DNA of 64,000 bases from JALONH01 sp046329235 (GCA_046329235.1 JAXLVA010000001.1:1860001-1924000); one strand, 5' to 3'. Positions 34,235-44,250 are shown, counted from the stretch's first letter. Translations and numbers: made by a program. Notes: generated by a model not told the origin, from the sequence alone.

Positions 34235-37200
34235 TTAGGAATTATTCTTGCGAACAAACTCTTTTGGAGACACTCCATAAAACTGTGTAAATGACTTAGA
34301 AAAATAAGAAGCGCTATTAAATCCGGTTTCAATAGCCACTTCTGAAATAGTCAATTTACCTTGAAGCAACAATTCGGTGCTTTTTTGTAGCCTAATAACC
34401 CTAATCAACTCATTTACAGTTTGTCCACTGATCGATTTAAGTTTATTATATAGTAAAGTTTTACTGATGGCCATTTCTTTACATAAAAATTCTGCATTCA
34501 AATCCGGTTCAGACAAATGTTGGGTAATCAAATCAATTAACTTGTTTAACCATTCATTTTCAGGATTATGAATATCTGTTAAAGGGGTAGTCAACTGTGA
34601 TATGACCTTTTGCTTGGCTAAAGCAACCTTCTCCAATGATTTTAATATTGAATGTTGTACTTTATTTATAAGTAGAGGTTTAGACAAGATAGCTTCTACA
34701 TTATATTTAATAGCCGTCTTTTGAATTTCTTCTGAGTCTATAGAAGTAATAAAAATTCGAGGAATAGCCGAATACAAATCCGTCTGAACAAGAAATTCTA
34801 AAAACTGAATTCCTTCATTTTGCTCTCTTATAGGATTAAGAATAATCAAATCCGGAAGACGTTCTGATAATGCTTTCTTTATGTCATCTACTTTTATAAA
34901 GCGATAAAATATATATTGATCCGATAACAAGTACATAAACTTCTCGGCATCGGATTCATTTTCTTCCAATAAATAGATGATTGCTCCTTTGTGTGGATTT
35001 TCAAAAGGAGTATCTGCCGCAACCTGTGAGCCTTCTTGTACATCTTCCCACAGTGAATATTTCGAAAACAGTTCTTTTTGTTGTTTTAAAATCAACTCCG
35101 TTTTAGCTGAAATCTCTTCATTATTTTGTTCAATCTCTTCGTTACGTTGAGTCAATTCGTCCACGGTAGATTGTAAACTATTGTTTACATCTACTAATTC
35201 AGCAGTTTGTTTGGCCACTTCTGCCTGAAGCTTTTTATTCAAGCTTCGAATTCGGAATGTTCTCCATTGAAAAAACAAGTATAATAATAGAACAACTCCA
35301 AGAGCAATTAAAGTATAAAACCAATAGGTCATATACCATGGTCTGTTCACTACTATCACTATGGATGTAACATCCACATCCATGATCCCCTCTCTATTTT
35401 TTGATCTCACTAAAAAAGTATACGTTCCGGGAGGTAATTTATAATACGAAGCCGATCTATTTATAGCATCCGTTGAATTCCATTGCTCATCAAACCCTTC
35501 TAATTTGTAATAGTAAGTAACTTGTGTTGGTGCATGATAATCTAATGCTGAAAAGTCAATCGTTAACGTTATTTTACCATAGTCCAAATACACCTGATCA
35601 TTCACCACATAATTGATAACTTGGGTACTGTCATCCGTAATGGCTTGTTTGGTTTGAATGGATGTAACGACTGTTTTTTGTTTATAGGTCTTTATCTGAA
35701 ATTCAGATGGATCAAAAACTAATAATCCATCTGTGGTACCAAAAGCCATTTTACCATCCTTACATCTCAAACTACTATTCGTATTAAATCGATTGCTAGG
35801 CATACCATCACCTTTGGTATATACTACAAATTGATTTTGATTGGGTAAATATTGTATCAAACCTCTTTCCGTTCCCAACCATAAGATTCCATCCGATGAA
35901 ACTTCTATACTTTTTATATCAAAAATATCTTTATCAAACTGAAGTAAATGATTACGAATTACTTTATTAAGTTTCCAATCATACTCCAGCAATCCATTAT
36001 CGACAGTACCCAACCATAATATCGATGGTCGATACGGATCTACTGATATACATTGCACATTTAAATAACTTAATCCATTTATTAGAGAGATTGAATAACT
36101 TTCTAGTTGTTTATTTTTTATCACAAACTTAAATAAACCTGAAGCCTCAGAGGATACAAACAAAAGAGTATCCGATATTGCTACAACGTCAGATATAATT
36201 CCTGCATTTAATTTAGATACAATTTCTTTAGAGAATGGATTTACTTTGAAAGTACTATTCTTGGGATTAAAAATTTCAATACCTCCTGAAAGCTTACCCA
36301 TCCATATCATGGTATCATTCATTTTGGCTAATGACCAAACATGATTACCTGAAATAGTGTTGGTGTAATAAATGTTTTGAACATTATATACCTTTTCTAA
36401 CCGATTACTAATAACATTGTAAATCCCCATCCCATTTGCATAGGTACCTACATACATCTTGTCATTATCTAAATAAAGTGACTTAACCACACTAGTGAAA
36501 AAATCTCCGTTTACTACAGAATGATGTGTAATCCGATTGTTTTTTTTATCCCATATTTCCAATCCACCACCATCAGTACCTAGGTATATTTTATTTTGAA
36601 ATTCTGCAATACTCAACACAGACTTATTGTAGAGCTTCAACTTACGCATAGGAGATGCGTCAATACTTAAAAAGCCGGACTTATATGGATCATATACAAC
36701 TAACCCGGCATTATAGGTGCCCACCCAAATATTCCCATCATTGCTTTCGAATGTTGTATAGATAGAGTTGGAAGGCAAGCTAAATTGTTTGTCTGTTTCA
36801 TTTTTATAGTTAATCCATTTACCATCCCTCATGTATCTGTATATGCCTGCTCCATCACTCGTAATCCAAATAGATTTATCTTTGGCCTCCATCACATGCA
36901 TAACAATATTAGATTTCAAAAAATGATCATTCAGATTATGAATCATGAGCGATTTTGAATTGATGTCATAAGTCGAAACACCTATATTCTCATTACAAAT
37001 CCATAAGCGGTTGGAAGAATCTAAAAACAAAATCCCCAAATTACTTATCAGTGGAAGATTGTAATCTTTAAAAATATTTTGAATCATAAACTCATTCGAA
37101 TTCTTTGCCCTATATGCTATGGCATCAACCCCACCATATACCCACAATCCTCCATTCTGATCTTTTTCAATACTATAACATTCCTTTCTGTCCTTAAATG

Positions 37201-37702
37201 GAGTATATCGATTAAGTTGATTTTTAATAGAATTCCATTGAACCATTCCAAAATTCCCCACTAACCAATAGTTATCCGGCGACTCTTCTACCATGTCCCA
37301 AACCGCCTCATTCTTACCCACTACCAATTCACCGGATGATAAACGAACCATCTCCATACGATTGGCTTCCTTACTGTATTTTCTGATGCCAAACTCAGAG
37401 GTCAATACAAAAATTTGTTTTTTTGAATCAATAAATAAAGCTCGTATGTATTGATTTGGTATTAGATTATTAGCGGAATCAGTAATACTATAGTGTTTCA
37501 GATCATATCCATCATATCTATACACACCTTGATAGGTACCAATCCATATATATCCTTCACTATCTTGAACTACATCAGTGATGGAAGACTCTGCTAGAAT
37601 AGATGGTGTTATAATTGGATAAAAATTCACCTCTTGCGCTACTCCCAAAAAAGAAATAGCACTAAAAAGCACAGCGAAAAGATATCGAATTATAGTTAAC
37701 AC
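34235..37702 (-). CDS. Kinase-less hybrid-type regulator: double propeller, TM, pseudo-receiver, AraC output
   Basis: 1155 residues. Signal ending GVAQ. About 14 Reg_prop-type blades (such as WIGTYQGVYRYDG, WLGTVDNGLLEYD), i.e. two seven-bladed propellers, to about residue 670. Y_Y_Y domain about 700-790, TM helix about 795-815, coiled coil about 825-880. A receiver-like domain about 907-1020 and an AraC-type HTH about 1050-1150 (ISEVAIETGFNSASYFSKSF) follow. No HisKA or HATPase_c motif (H-box, N-box, G-box) is present between coiled coil and receiver. The receiver has Asn 956 (DLIILNPI) at the phospho-Asp position but keeps the acidic pocket (EENESD), FITS and LSKPL. It should sense a periplasmic sugar and bind DNA, probably at the xylanase promoter 277 bases away. 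Confidence 0.88.
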   Translation of the reverse strand: MLTIIRYLFAVLFSAISFLGVAQEVNFYPIITPSILAESSITDVVQDSEGYIWIGTYQGVYRYDGYDLKHYSITDSANNLIPNQYIRALFIDSKKQIFVLTSEFGIRKYSKEANRMEMVRLSSGELVVGKNEAVWDMVEESPDNYWLVGNFGMVQWNSIKNQLNRYTPFKDRKECYSIEKDQNGGLWVYGGVDAIAYRAKNSNEFMIQNIFKDYNLPLISNLGILFLDSSNRLWICNENIGVSTYDINSKSLMIHNLNDHFLKSNIVMHVMEAKDKSIWITSDGAGIYRYMRDGKWINYKNETDKQFSLPSNSIYTTFESNDGNIWVGTYNAGLVVYDPYKSGFLSIDASPMRKLKLYNKSVLSIAEFQNKIYLGTDGGGLEIWDKKNNRITHHSVVNGDFFTSVVKSLYLDNDKMYVGTYANGMGIYNVISNRLEKVYNVQNIYYTNTISGNHVWSLAKMNDTMIWMGKLSGGIEIFNPKNSTFKVNPFSKEIVSKLNAGIISDVVAISDTLLFVSSEASGLFKFVIKNKQLESYSISLINGLSYLNVQCISVDPYRPSILWLGTVDNGLLEYDWKLNKVIRNHLLQFDKDIFDIKSIEVSSDGILWLGTERGLIQYLPNQNQFVVYTKGDGMPSNRFNTNSSLRCKDGKMAFGTTDGLLVFDPSEFQIKTYKQKTVVTSIQTKQAITDDSTQVINYVVNDQVYLDYGKITLTIDFSALDYHAPTQVTYYYKLEGFDEQWNSTDAINRSASYYKLPPGTYTFLVRSKNREGIMDVDVTSIVIVVNRPWYMTYWFYTLIALGVVLLLYLFFQWRTFRIRSLNKKLQAEVAKQTAELVDVNNSLQSTVDELTQRNEEIEQNNEEISAKTELILKQQKELFSKYSLWEDVQEGSQVAADTPFENPHKGAIIYLLEENESDAEKFMYLLSDQYIFYRFIKVDDIKKALSERLPDLIILNPIREQNEGIQFLEFLVQTDLYSAIPRIFITSIDSEEIQKTAIKYNVEAILSKPLLINKVQHSILKSLEKVALAKQKVISQLTTPLTDIHNPENEWLNKLIDLITQHLSEPDLNAEFLCKEMAISKTLLYNKLKSISGQTVNELIRVIRLQKSTELLLQGKLTISEVAIETGFNSASYFSKSFTQFYGVSPKEFVRKNNS

Positions 37703-37812
37703 AAAGAAAATTTACTTATTACCATTTTAAATATAAAAAAATATTGATTCGATACCAATGATTCCTTAAAGCCTAATCAGAAATATGTATATTGTGTGTT
37801 TAGAATTTCAAT

Positions 37813-40800
37813 ATGGTTTTTACCCGTAAAAGCAGAAAGTGGACATTTATTTCGATAGGAATCGGGATTGGGTTATTAACAATAATCTACATCACCTTAC
37901 AATTATTCACTGAAACGATCAAAAACAACATTGAGTCTAAACTCAACAACACTCTTACTGCGGATATTAAATTTTCCCAATTTGAGTTTTCCATCTTTAA
38001 ACATTTCCCTAAACCTACCCTCGTCTTTTATAATAACTCTATCATTGGCCAGGATGAATTTCAACATGACACGCTGATTACCTGCCCTCGAATCGATGTT
38101 GAGTTTAACTGGGAAACCTTATGGGCAAGCAAGACTAGTATTCACTCTATACACTTATATGAGCCCAATATATTAATTCACATTTTACAAAACGGGCATC
38201 ACAATTTTGACATTTTTGAATCCGATACCACTTCAAATGAATCCGGCTCCCCTTTATCAATAGAAGAATTAATAGTCGAAGCCGGAATTATTCGCTATTG
38301 GGACTATCAAAATGATATTGAAATCATCGCCAGTGGCATCGAACACAATGGTAAAATCAATGTCATAGATCAAACCTTTCAATATAACACCCACTCCCAT
38401 TTATCAGGGTTTACACTCTCTCATAAAAACATTACTTACATCAGAAATAAAGAAGTTGATTTCAACGTAGACCATTTATTTGATTTCAATAAACAAATTT
38501 TTGAATTCATTGGTCACGAATTAAAAATTAACGACGTTTCACTGAGCTTTAATGGTCTTATCCAAAATCAACCCAAAGGTGTTTACACTAAAATGGTTTA
38601 TAAAACCAAAAAAACTGATTTTGAGTCTTTAGTTTCATTACTTCCGGGTATGTATAAAAATCAATACAACTCTTTCGATGCCAGTGGTAAAATGTCTATC
38701 AATGGTATGGTAGACGGCGTTATTGGAAACTTTGATGATACTATTCCAAAATTCTCTGTAGACATCGAAATTGAAAAAGGTTTTTTCCAAGTACAATCCT
38801 TACCATTTAAAGCTGATTCTATTAATTGTGATTTAGAAATTTCAAATCTAAATGGGCACAAAGACAGTACAGTTTATAATTTAAAATACTTCCATACTAC
38901 AGTTGACCAGCACCAGATTGATGGACATGCGTTAATCAAAGGAGGCAAGAACAAATTTGTTGACATTCAACTTAAAGGAGATTTCAATTTAGGTAATTAT
39001 GGAAAACTAATGCCCCTCTCCTATAGTGATCTTAAAGGTGATTTATTTGTAGATATACAAGCCAAAGGAATATTAGACTATCAGTTTATTAATGATTCTA
39101 CTTTTCAACTTGTATCCGTTCCCACCTTTTCTATTAATTCCTCATTGACAGATGGAGAACTTGCCTATGACTCATTGCCTGAAAAAATTCATAATGTGCA
39201 TTTAGTACTCAAAGCTCAGAATACAACTGGCAAACCGGATAATACCATTATTCATATACCTACATTTATGCTTGAATTTGCCAATAATAAAATATATGGC
39301 AACACTTACTACAAAGGCTATTTAAGCCCCTACATTGATGCTGAAATTAATGGGGATGTTAATTTGGAAGATATTCAAAAGGTCGTTCCAATGAAGGACC
39401 AAGAACTTAAAGGCTTAATTGATTTTAATGTTAAAGCTAAAGGTGATTACAATAAGAGAAAGAATAAATTCCCGATTTTAGAATCATCTTTTCTTTTAAC
39501 TGAAGGATTTTATAACACAACAGTCAGTACCGGAGAACTTAAACACTTAACATTTAAGGGTACCGCTGTTAACAAATCAGGGAACTGGAAGAACACCTAT
39601 CTTGAAATCGAAAATTTCAGTGGAACATTTGAAGAAGAACCATTTGAAATCAAAGGTAAAATATTTGATTTAGATAAATTAAAATACCAATTATCCATCA
39701 ATGGAAAAGTAAATCTAGAACGTTACACCACTTTACATCCCATTGAAGGTTATAAATTACGTGGGGACATCGCTTGTAATATACTCACAGAGGGCTCATT
39801 AGAGGAGGTCCAAAATAAAGAATTAAGCAACACTCATACTACCGGTAAAATATCTATTAAAAACTTTGTATGCCTTGGTTCTAATTATGCTAAATGGATA
39901 AAAATATATGATGCACAACTTCAATTTAACGATGACCAATTAAAGATTGAAAAGTGTGAATTTAAATGGGGGAAAAGCAATGGGAATATTAAAGGCTATA
40001 TCGATGACTACCTTTTATTGTTTTTAGACGAACCCATCATTAAAGGACAAATAACCATGCAAGGTGACAGTTTGAATTACAATAATTTCATTAAGCACTT
40101 TCAACCATTAAGTGCAAATAATAGCACAACAGTTGTAACCAATAACAATAACAATAACACAGCATCCGGAGTTACTAACTGGAGAGTTCCTAAAGAATGG
40201 GATTTCAACTTAGTGCTACAATACAAAACGGTGATATATGAAGACTTAACTTTCCAGCCGTTATATACTAATGTGAATGTTGAAAATAGGACATTTACAG
40301 TTAACCAATTTATTGCTAACTGCAATGGAGCTAGTTATAACCTAAAAGGGAATTATAACACCATAAACAAAACGCCTACGTTTAATACACAAATTGCTAT
40401 TTCCAATTTTGACATCCAGAAAAACTACAGTTCTTCTGCCTTAGTACGTAGTTGGGCACCTTCAGCAAGTGAAGCTTTTGGAGTTGTAAAATTAGATTAT
40501 GCAATTTCTGGGAAACTCAATAAAGACTACACTCCGCAATTTGAGACACTCATAGGAGAAGGTGATATTACCATCAGTAATGCCAAAATCAATGGAATGA
40601 AATTGTTTGATGAAATCAGTAAAAAAAGTTCAGATGATAATTTAAAAGATCCGCATGTAAAAGATTTTGCCATGCACTCCTATATTAAGAACAACAAATT
40701 CTATGTTCCTAATTTCAACTGTAAAATTAATGGATTGGATACGGAAGTAGAGGGTGAGACCGATTTTTCAGGCCCAATACGATTTTTGATTAAAATCCAG

Positions 40801-40893
40801 CTACTTCCAGTAGATTTGATTAAGGTGCCTTTTCACGTAACCGGAACTTATGATGACCCCAAAGTTGTCCCGGGAAAAGGCAAGGATAAATAA
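37813..40893 (+). CDS. AsmA-family envelope protein
   Basis: 1026 residues. An N-terminal membrane anchor (FISIGIGIGLLTIIYITLQLF) is followed by a long periplasmic part with repeating beta-rich segments such as GKMSINGMVDG and GDLFVDIQAKG. The C-terminal part has GEGDITISNAKINGMKLFDEI, the AsmA C-terminal signature, here noted by its core ITISNAKINGMKLF. AsmA-like proteins are thought to form hydrophobic grooves that carry phospholipid between inner and outer membranes. An Asn-rich stretch (NNNNNNT) lies near residue 780. It is divergent from the regulator across 110 bases and seems unrelated to xylan use. Confidence 0.85.
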   Translation: MVFTRKSRKWTFISIGIGIGLLTIIYITLQLFTETIKNNIESKLNNTLTADIKFSQFEFSIFKHFPKPTLVFYNNSIIGQDEFQHDTLITCPRIDVEFNWETLWASKTSIHSIHLYEPNILIHILQNGHHNFDIFESDTTSNESGSPLSIEELIVEAGIIRYWDYQNDIEIIASGIEHNGKINVIDQTFQYNTHSHLSGFTLSHKNITYIRNKEVDFNVDHLFDFNKQIFEFIGHELKINDVSLSFNGLIQNQPKGVYTKMVYKTKKTDFESLVSLLPGMYKNQYNSFDASGKMSINGMVDGVIGNFDDTIPKFSVDIEIEKGFFQVQSLPFKADSINCDLEISNLNGHKDSTVYNLKYFHTTVDQHQIDGHALIKGGKNKFVDIQLKGDFNLGNYGKLMPLSYSDLKGDLFVDIQAKGILDYQFINDSTFQLVSVPTFSINSSLTDGELAYDSLPEKIHNVHLVLKAQNTTGKPDNTIIHIPTFMLEFANNKIYGNTYYKGYLSPYIDAEINGDVNLEDIQKVVPMKDQELKGLIDFNVKAKGDYNKRKNKFPILESSFLLTEGFYNTTVSTGELKHLTFKGTAVNKSGNWKNTYLEIENFSGTFEEEPFEIKGKIFDLDKLKYQLSINGKVNLERYTTLHPIEGYKLRGDIACNILTEGSLEEVQNKELSNTHTTGKISIKNFVCLGSNYAKWIKIYDAQLQFNDDQLKIEKCEFKWGKSNGNIKGYIDDYLLLFLDEPIIKGQITMQGDSLNYNNFIKHFQPLSANNSTTVVTNNNNNNTASGVTNWRVPKEWDFNLVLQYKTVIYEDLTFQPLYTNVNVENRTFTVNQFIANCNGASYNLKGNYNTINKTPTFNTQIAISNFDIQKNYSSSALVRSWAPSASEAFGVVKLDYAISGKLNKDYTPQFETLIGEGDITISNAKINGMKLFDEISKKSSDDNLKDPHVKDFAMHSYIKNNKFYVPNFNCKINGLDTEVEGETDFSGPIRFLIKIQLLPVDLIKVPFHVTGTYDDPKVVPGKGKDK

Positions 40894-41115
40894 TTAACCA
40901 ACAGAAATTCTACGTTTCCCTACGGCAACTTCTGCTGCTGTTCTCATTTCACCTACATAGTGAATGGATACTGAATTAGTGAATTTTCTTACTGTTTTTA
41001 GGATATCCTTCACAAATCCTTTGTGTGCTGTACTGCAAAATATGGTCACAAACATCTCATCCGTAACACATAATTCAATTAATTGGCGTTCAAGTTCGTT
41101 CATGGGAGTATTCAT
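40894..41115 (-). CDS. Small conserved-looking protein, function unknown
   Basis: 73 residues, or 69 if it starts at the second Met (MNELERQLIEL). It is soluble and its amphipathic patterns look like a small alpha/beta domain (MFVTIFCSTAHKGFVKDILK, TNSVSIHYVGEM). Its stop codon directly abuts the AsmA stop on the other strand. I recognise no family. Coding character is plausible but unproven. Confidence 0.5.
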   Translation of the reverse strand: MNTPMNELERQLIELCVTDEMFVTIFCSTAHKGFVKDILKTVRKFTNSVSIHYVGEMRTAAEVAVGKRRISVG

Positions 41116-41283
41116 TTAAGTGAATTTTCTTTAGATCAATACTAGACTAAGTTAATCTTAGCACTAAACCAATTTATCGAATAAAACGAAAAATCCATCA
41201 TTATGGTTATTCAAAATTTAGAAATTCAATGAATTAACATTTTTGAACTTCAAAAAATCCTATTGGAAAGTATTAAACAAAAA

Positions 41284-41307
41284 AAGGTAAGACTTTCATC
41301 TTACCTT
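41284..41307 (-). terminator. Terminator downstream of tRNA-Arg
   Basis: Stem AAGGTAAGA (41284-41292), 6-base loop, TCTTACCTT (41299-41307), followed on the minus strand by a T-run. It lies 4 bases past the tRNA 3' end. Confidence 0.8.
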
Positions 41308-41310
41308 TTG

Positions 41311-41384
41311 TGATCTCGTTAGGATTCAAACCTAAAACCTTCAGAGCCGTAATCTGATGCTCTATTCAGTTGAGCTACGAGACC
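41311..41384 (-). tRNA. tRNA-Arg (anticodon ACG)
   Basis: 74 bases forming a full cloverleaf. The acceptor stem GGTCTCG / CGAGATC has one G-T pair and discriminator A, the D stem is GCTC/GAGC, the anticodon stem TCAGA/TCTGA with loop TTACGGC, and the T stem TTAGG/CCTAA with loop TTTGAAT. Anticodon ACG reads CGU and, after A34-to-inosine editing, CGC and CGA. CCA is not encoded. Confidence 0.95.
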
Positions 41385-41450
41385 ATTCCCTAATTGGGGA
41401 TACAAAAGTAGCTAATTTTCCATTTGGACACAAGTCCTCTGTGAAAAATC

Positions 41451-42488
41451 CTACAGCATATCTTTAGTATCTTTCAACAATCGGTACAAACTGGTCCTAA
41501 TGATACTCCCCATCCCCTTACATTTCAGAAATTTCTTGTCTTCGTAATGTTCTGCTAACGCTTTACGCAAGGCCTCCACATTTTCAGGAGGTGCAATCGT
41601 ATCTTTCATCACAGCATCCCATAAACCTTTGATTCTGTATTTATTAGCCCTCAAACGACTTCCCATCATAGCTCTTTCCTCAATTTGGTATTGTTTGACA
41701 GATTCAGGGTTAAGCACATCCATAGCTACCTTAATTATGGCATTATTCTGAGGGAAAAACTGAGGTAAATAAACCAGTTTTCGTCCATCAAAACATTGTT
41801 GGTCAAAATCGATTGCTCGAATTCTATAATGTACCTCTTCGAAATCCGGGGTTATTTCAATAACATAGTTACTGGAATGCATATCACCCAACAACCTAAC
41901 AAAACAGCGTTCATTAAACTTTACAAACTCTTTAGCCAAACGAATTTTGTTCAAAACAATATTATTCAAATGCTCTTTAATGAACATATCTCCCGGAACC
42001 CCCACAATATGATCTTCAATTAATGTATCCTCATCCGTGATATAGTTAATGTTATTGGGTGACAATATATGTTCCAATTCCAATCCGTAAATACGAGAAG
42101 CATCGGCTACTTTAACATAGAAATAATCAAAGTTATCATTCAAACGGTTTACTACTCTTACTCTAAAGGGTTTGGTATTTCCGTAAATACACACATCAAT
42201 GCGGTCTATAAATAAGTGATGTGTCACACTCATATCACCACCAATCTTTAATAAGGCATAAGTAATTTTTAGACCTTCATAAATCTCACTCATATCGGAA
42301 GATGAATAAAAAACTGTCTCCCAAAATGTATCTTTATTGGTCTTATCCTTTAACGGAATAGAGTGTTCGTACCTAGTTAAGTCGTTATAAGAAACCGGCA
42401 AACTATTTTCTCGACCAAATTCCAACAAATATCGACGTAGCGGTTTACCAATTTTATAAACTACTTTCTTTTTAGTGATTTTAATCAT
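41451..42488 (-). CDS. Protein-kinase-fold-like protein of unknown function
   Basis: 345 residues with no signal or membrane helix. The central part has RLLGDMHSSNYVIE (about 200-213) followed by RAIDFDQQCFDG (about 230). This pairing resembles the HGDxHxxN catalytic loop and the D-F-D metal loop of aminoglycoside/choline kinase-like enzymes. The N-terminal half has IYVKVAD-like strands (FDYFYVKVADASR) that could hold the ATP-binding Lys. No exact family is recognised. It is divergent from a lipid kinase gene across 62 bases. Confidence 0.6.
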   Translation of the reverse strand: MIKITKKKVVYKIGKPLRRYLLEFGRENSLPVSYNDLTRYEHSIPLKDKTNKDTFWETVFYSSSDMSEIYEGLKITYALLKIGGDMSVTHHLFIDRIDVCIYGNTKPFRVRVVNRLNDNFDYFYVKVADASRIYGLELEHILSPNNINYITDEDTLIEDHIVGVPGDMFIKEHLNNIVLNKIRLAKEFVKFNERCFVRLLGDMHSSNYVIEITPDFEEVHYRIRAIDFDQQCFDGRKLVYLPQFFPQNNAIIKVAMDVLNPESVKQYQIEERAMMGSRLRANKYRIKGLWDAVMKDTIAPPENVEALRKALAEHYEDKKFLKCKGMGSIIRTSLYRLLKDTKDML

Positions 42489-42550
42489 AATATAGCAATG
42501 CTGCTCAACGAAGTAATAATAACTACTACAAAGGTAAACTATTCATCCAA

Positions 42551-43453
42551 ATGTCGTTTGATTCTAAAACGCAATTCTTGTTTATTATTAATCCAATCTC
42601 GGGAACAGTAAATAAAGCCAGAATTCCGGAACTAATCTATCAGTACTTAAACAAAGTACCTAAAGAAGCTATTAGTATACAACTTACTCGTTATGCCGGG
42701 CATGCCAAAGAAATTGCTCAGCAAGCTGCTGCCTTGCGAATACCAAGAGTAGTAGCGGTGGGTGGTGATGGTACCATGAATGAAGTAGCTTCCGGCTTAT
42801 TACATTCTGACTCTTCCTTAGGAATTATTCCCATGGGCTCCGGAAATGGCCTAGCTCGTCATTTGAAAATACCATTAGATCCGGTTAAGGCTATTCTAAT
42901 GTTGAATAATGCTTCCCCACGTTTTATTGATAGTGGTTTGATTAATGGGCAACCATTTTTCTGCACTGCCGGCATAGGGCTAGATGCTGAAGTAGGCAAA
43001 GCATTTGATGAACTTCCAACGAGAGGATTAAAAACCTACGTTAAGGCAACTTGGAAAACAATTCAAAAGTATAAAGGTGAAAAAATAAAAATCACCGTTG
43101 ATGGTAAAAAAACCATTGAAGGGGATTTTTTATTATGCACTTTTGCCAATGCTAACCAATACGGAAACAACGCTTATATTTCACCTACGGCACATTTAGA
43201 AGACAGCCAATTAAATTTGATTCTACTAAAACCGGTTTCGACTTTCTCCTTATTAACTAAGGCTTATAAACTTTTTAACAAAACCATCCATCTGGATAAA
43301 GATATCACTGATTTCACTTTTAAAGAATTATATATTCAACGTGAAAAAAAAGGTGTATACCAACTGGATGGTGAACCTGCCGGCGAAAGCGATTCTATCC
43401 ATGTAAGTATACACCAAAGTGCTTTACGTGTGTTAGTACCTACTATCTACTAA
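42551..43453 (+). CDS. Diacylglycerol/lipid kinase family protein (DagK/YegS type)
   Basis: 300 residues. The N-terminal catalytic domain has INPISGTVNKARI and the nucleotide motif AVGGDGTMNEV (about 72-82), then PMGSGNGLARHL. The C-terminal beta-sandwich ends QLDGEPAGESD, near the metal site of the family. It would phosphorylate a lipid such as diacylglycerol or a sphingoid base with ATP. Its stop overlaps the DUF4249 gene stop by 4 bases in convergent orientation. Confidence 0.9.
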   Translation: MSFDSKTQFLFIINPISGTVNKARIPELIYQYLNKVPKEAISIQLTRYAGHAKEIAQQAAALRIPRVVAVGGDGTMNEVASGLLHSDSSLGIIPMGSGNGLARHLKIPLDPVKAILMLNNASPRFIDSGLINGQPFFCTAGIGLDAEVGKAFDELPTRGLKTYVKATWKTIQKYKGEKIKITVDGKKTIEGDFLLCTFANANQYGNNAYISPTAHLEDSQLNLILLKPVSTFSLLTKAYKLFNKTIHLDKDITDFTFKELYIQREKKGVYQLDGEPAGESDSIHVSIHQSALRVLVPTIY

Positions 43454-44244
43454 GGTATAGTAGTATACAGTGGTTTACGTGTAGAACATTGAAAGAAACC
43501 AACTGCGCCATTATTGAAATTACTTGGCGTATTAGCCGGCGGTGTTGAGAAGAAACCTCCATCACTAGTTAATTGTGTAGATGCTGCATAATAGAAATCA
43601 TATGCTTCTTTGGTTAAGGAAAACATATCTACACGAGCCATATCTCCCGGATCATATTTATACCCTAAATCAATTCCATTTACATTTTGAGATAGAAATC
43701 TATCATCAGAAAAATTAATTTCTGTGTTCGAATTTAGTAACGTATCATTACTATAACCTTTGATCAAATAGTAATCTGCTTTACTAGGGTCATCTTCTCC
43801 ATAAAACTTAACATACCAACCTTCTTCCTCAAACAAACTACCAGAAGAATAATACGCCGCAATACTATCTGCTTTATATAATTCCGGCAATACAGACACC
43901 GCTGTATACGTATTACCCTCCACTTCTACCGTTAATGTATAAGTTCTATTAATCACTCCTGTAATGGTAGCCCCTTCATATGACTGCTTAGTAGGATTAT
44001 AAGTCAACACTTCGGAGTTACCTACATTGTCTGCTAATGTTACTGTTGCTCCGGTTAACCTAGGTGGTTTAGTTGTGCTTAAAAAACCGGTTGTTTTAGC
44101 AATCGTAACTTCACAAATAGAATCATTGTATAGAAACGCTTGTATTACGACCTTTTGCTCACCCGGTTTAGGTTCAATTTCTATACGCTTAGTACAAGAT
44201 GTAACTAATGCGATAAACAAGAAATATAGGATAGTCTTTTTCAT
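43450..44244 (-). CDS. DUF4249-family lipoprotein, partner of the TonB receptor
   Basis: 264 residues. The lipoprotein signal ends LVTSC. The N-terminal beta domain runs VVIQAFLYNDSICEVTI, then PRLTGATVTLADN, the usual DUF4249 layout, which here is shorter than some members. These lipoproteins accompany a TonB-dependent receptor in Bacteroidota. The role is unknown but is likely surface capture of the ligand. It follows the receptor gene by 6 bases in the same operon. Confidence 0.82.
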   Translation of the reverse strand: MKKTILYFLFIALVTSCTKRIEIEPKPGEQKVVIQAFLYNDSICEVTIAKTTGFLSTTKPPRLTGATVTLADNVGNSEVLTYNPTKQSYEGATITGVINRTYTLTVEVEGNTYTAVSVLPELYKADSIAAYYSSGSLFEEEGWYVKFYGEDDPSKADYYLIKGYSNDTLLNSNTEINFSDDRFLSQNVNGIDLGYKYDPGDMARVDMFSLTKEAYDFYYAASTQLTSDGGFFSTPPANTPSNFNNGAVGFFQCSTRKPLYTTIP

Positions 44245-44250
44245 AATGAA

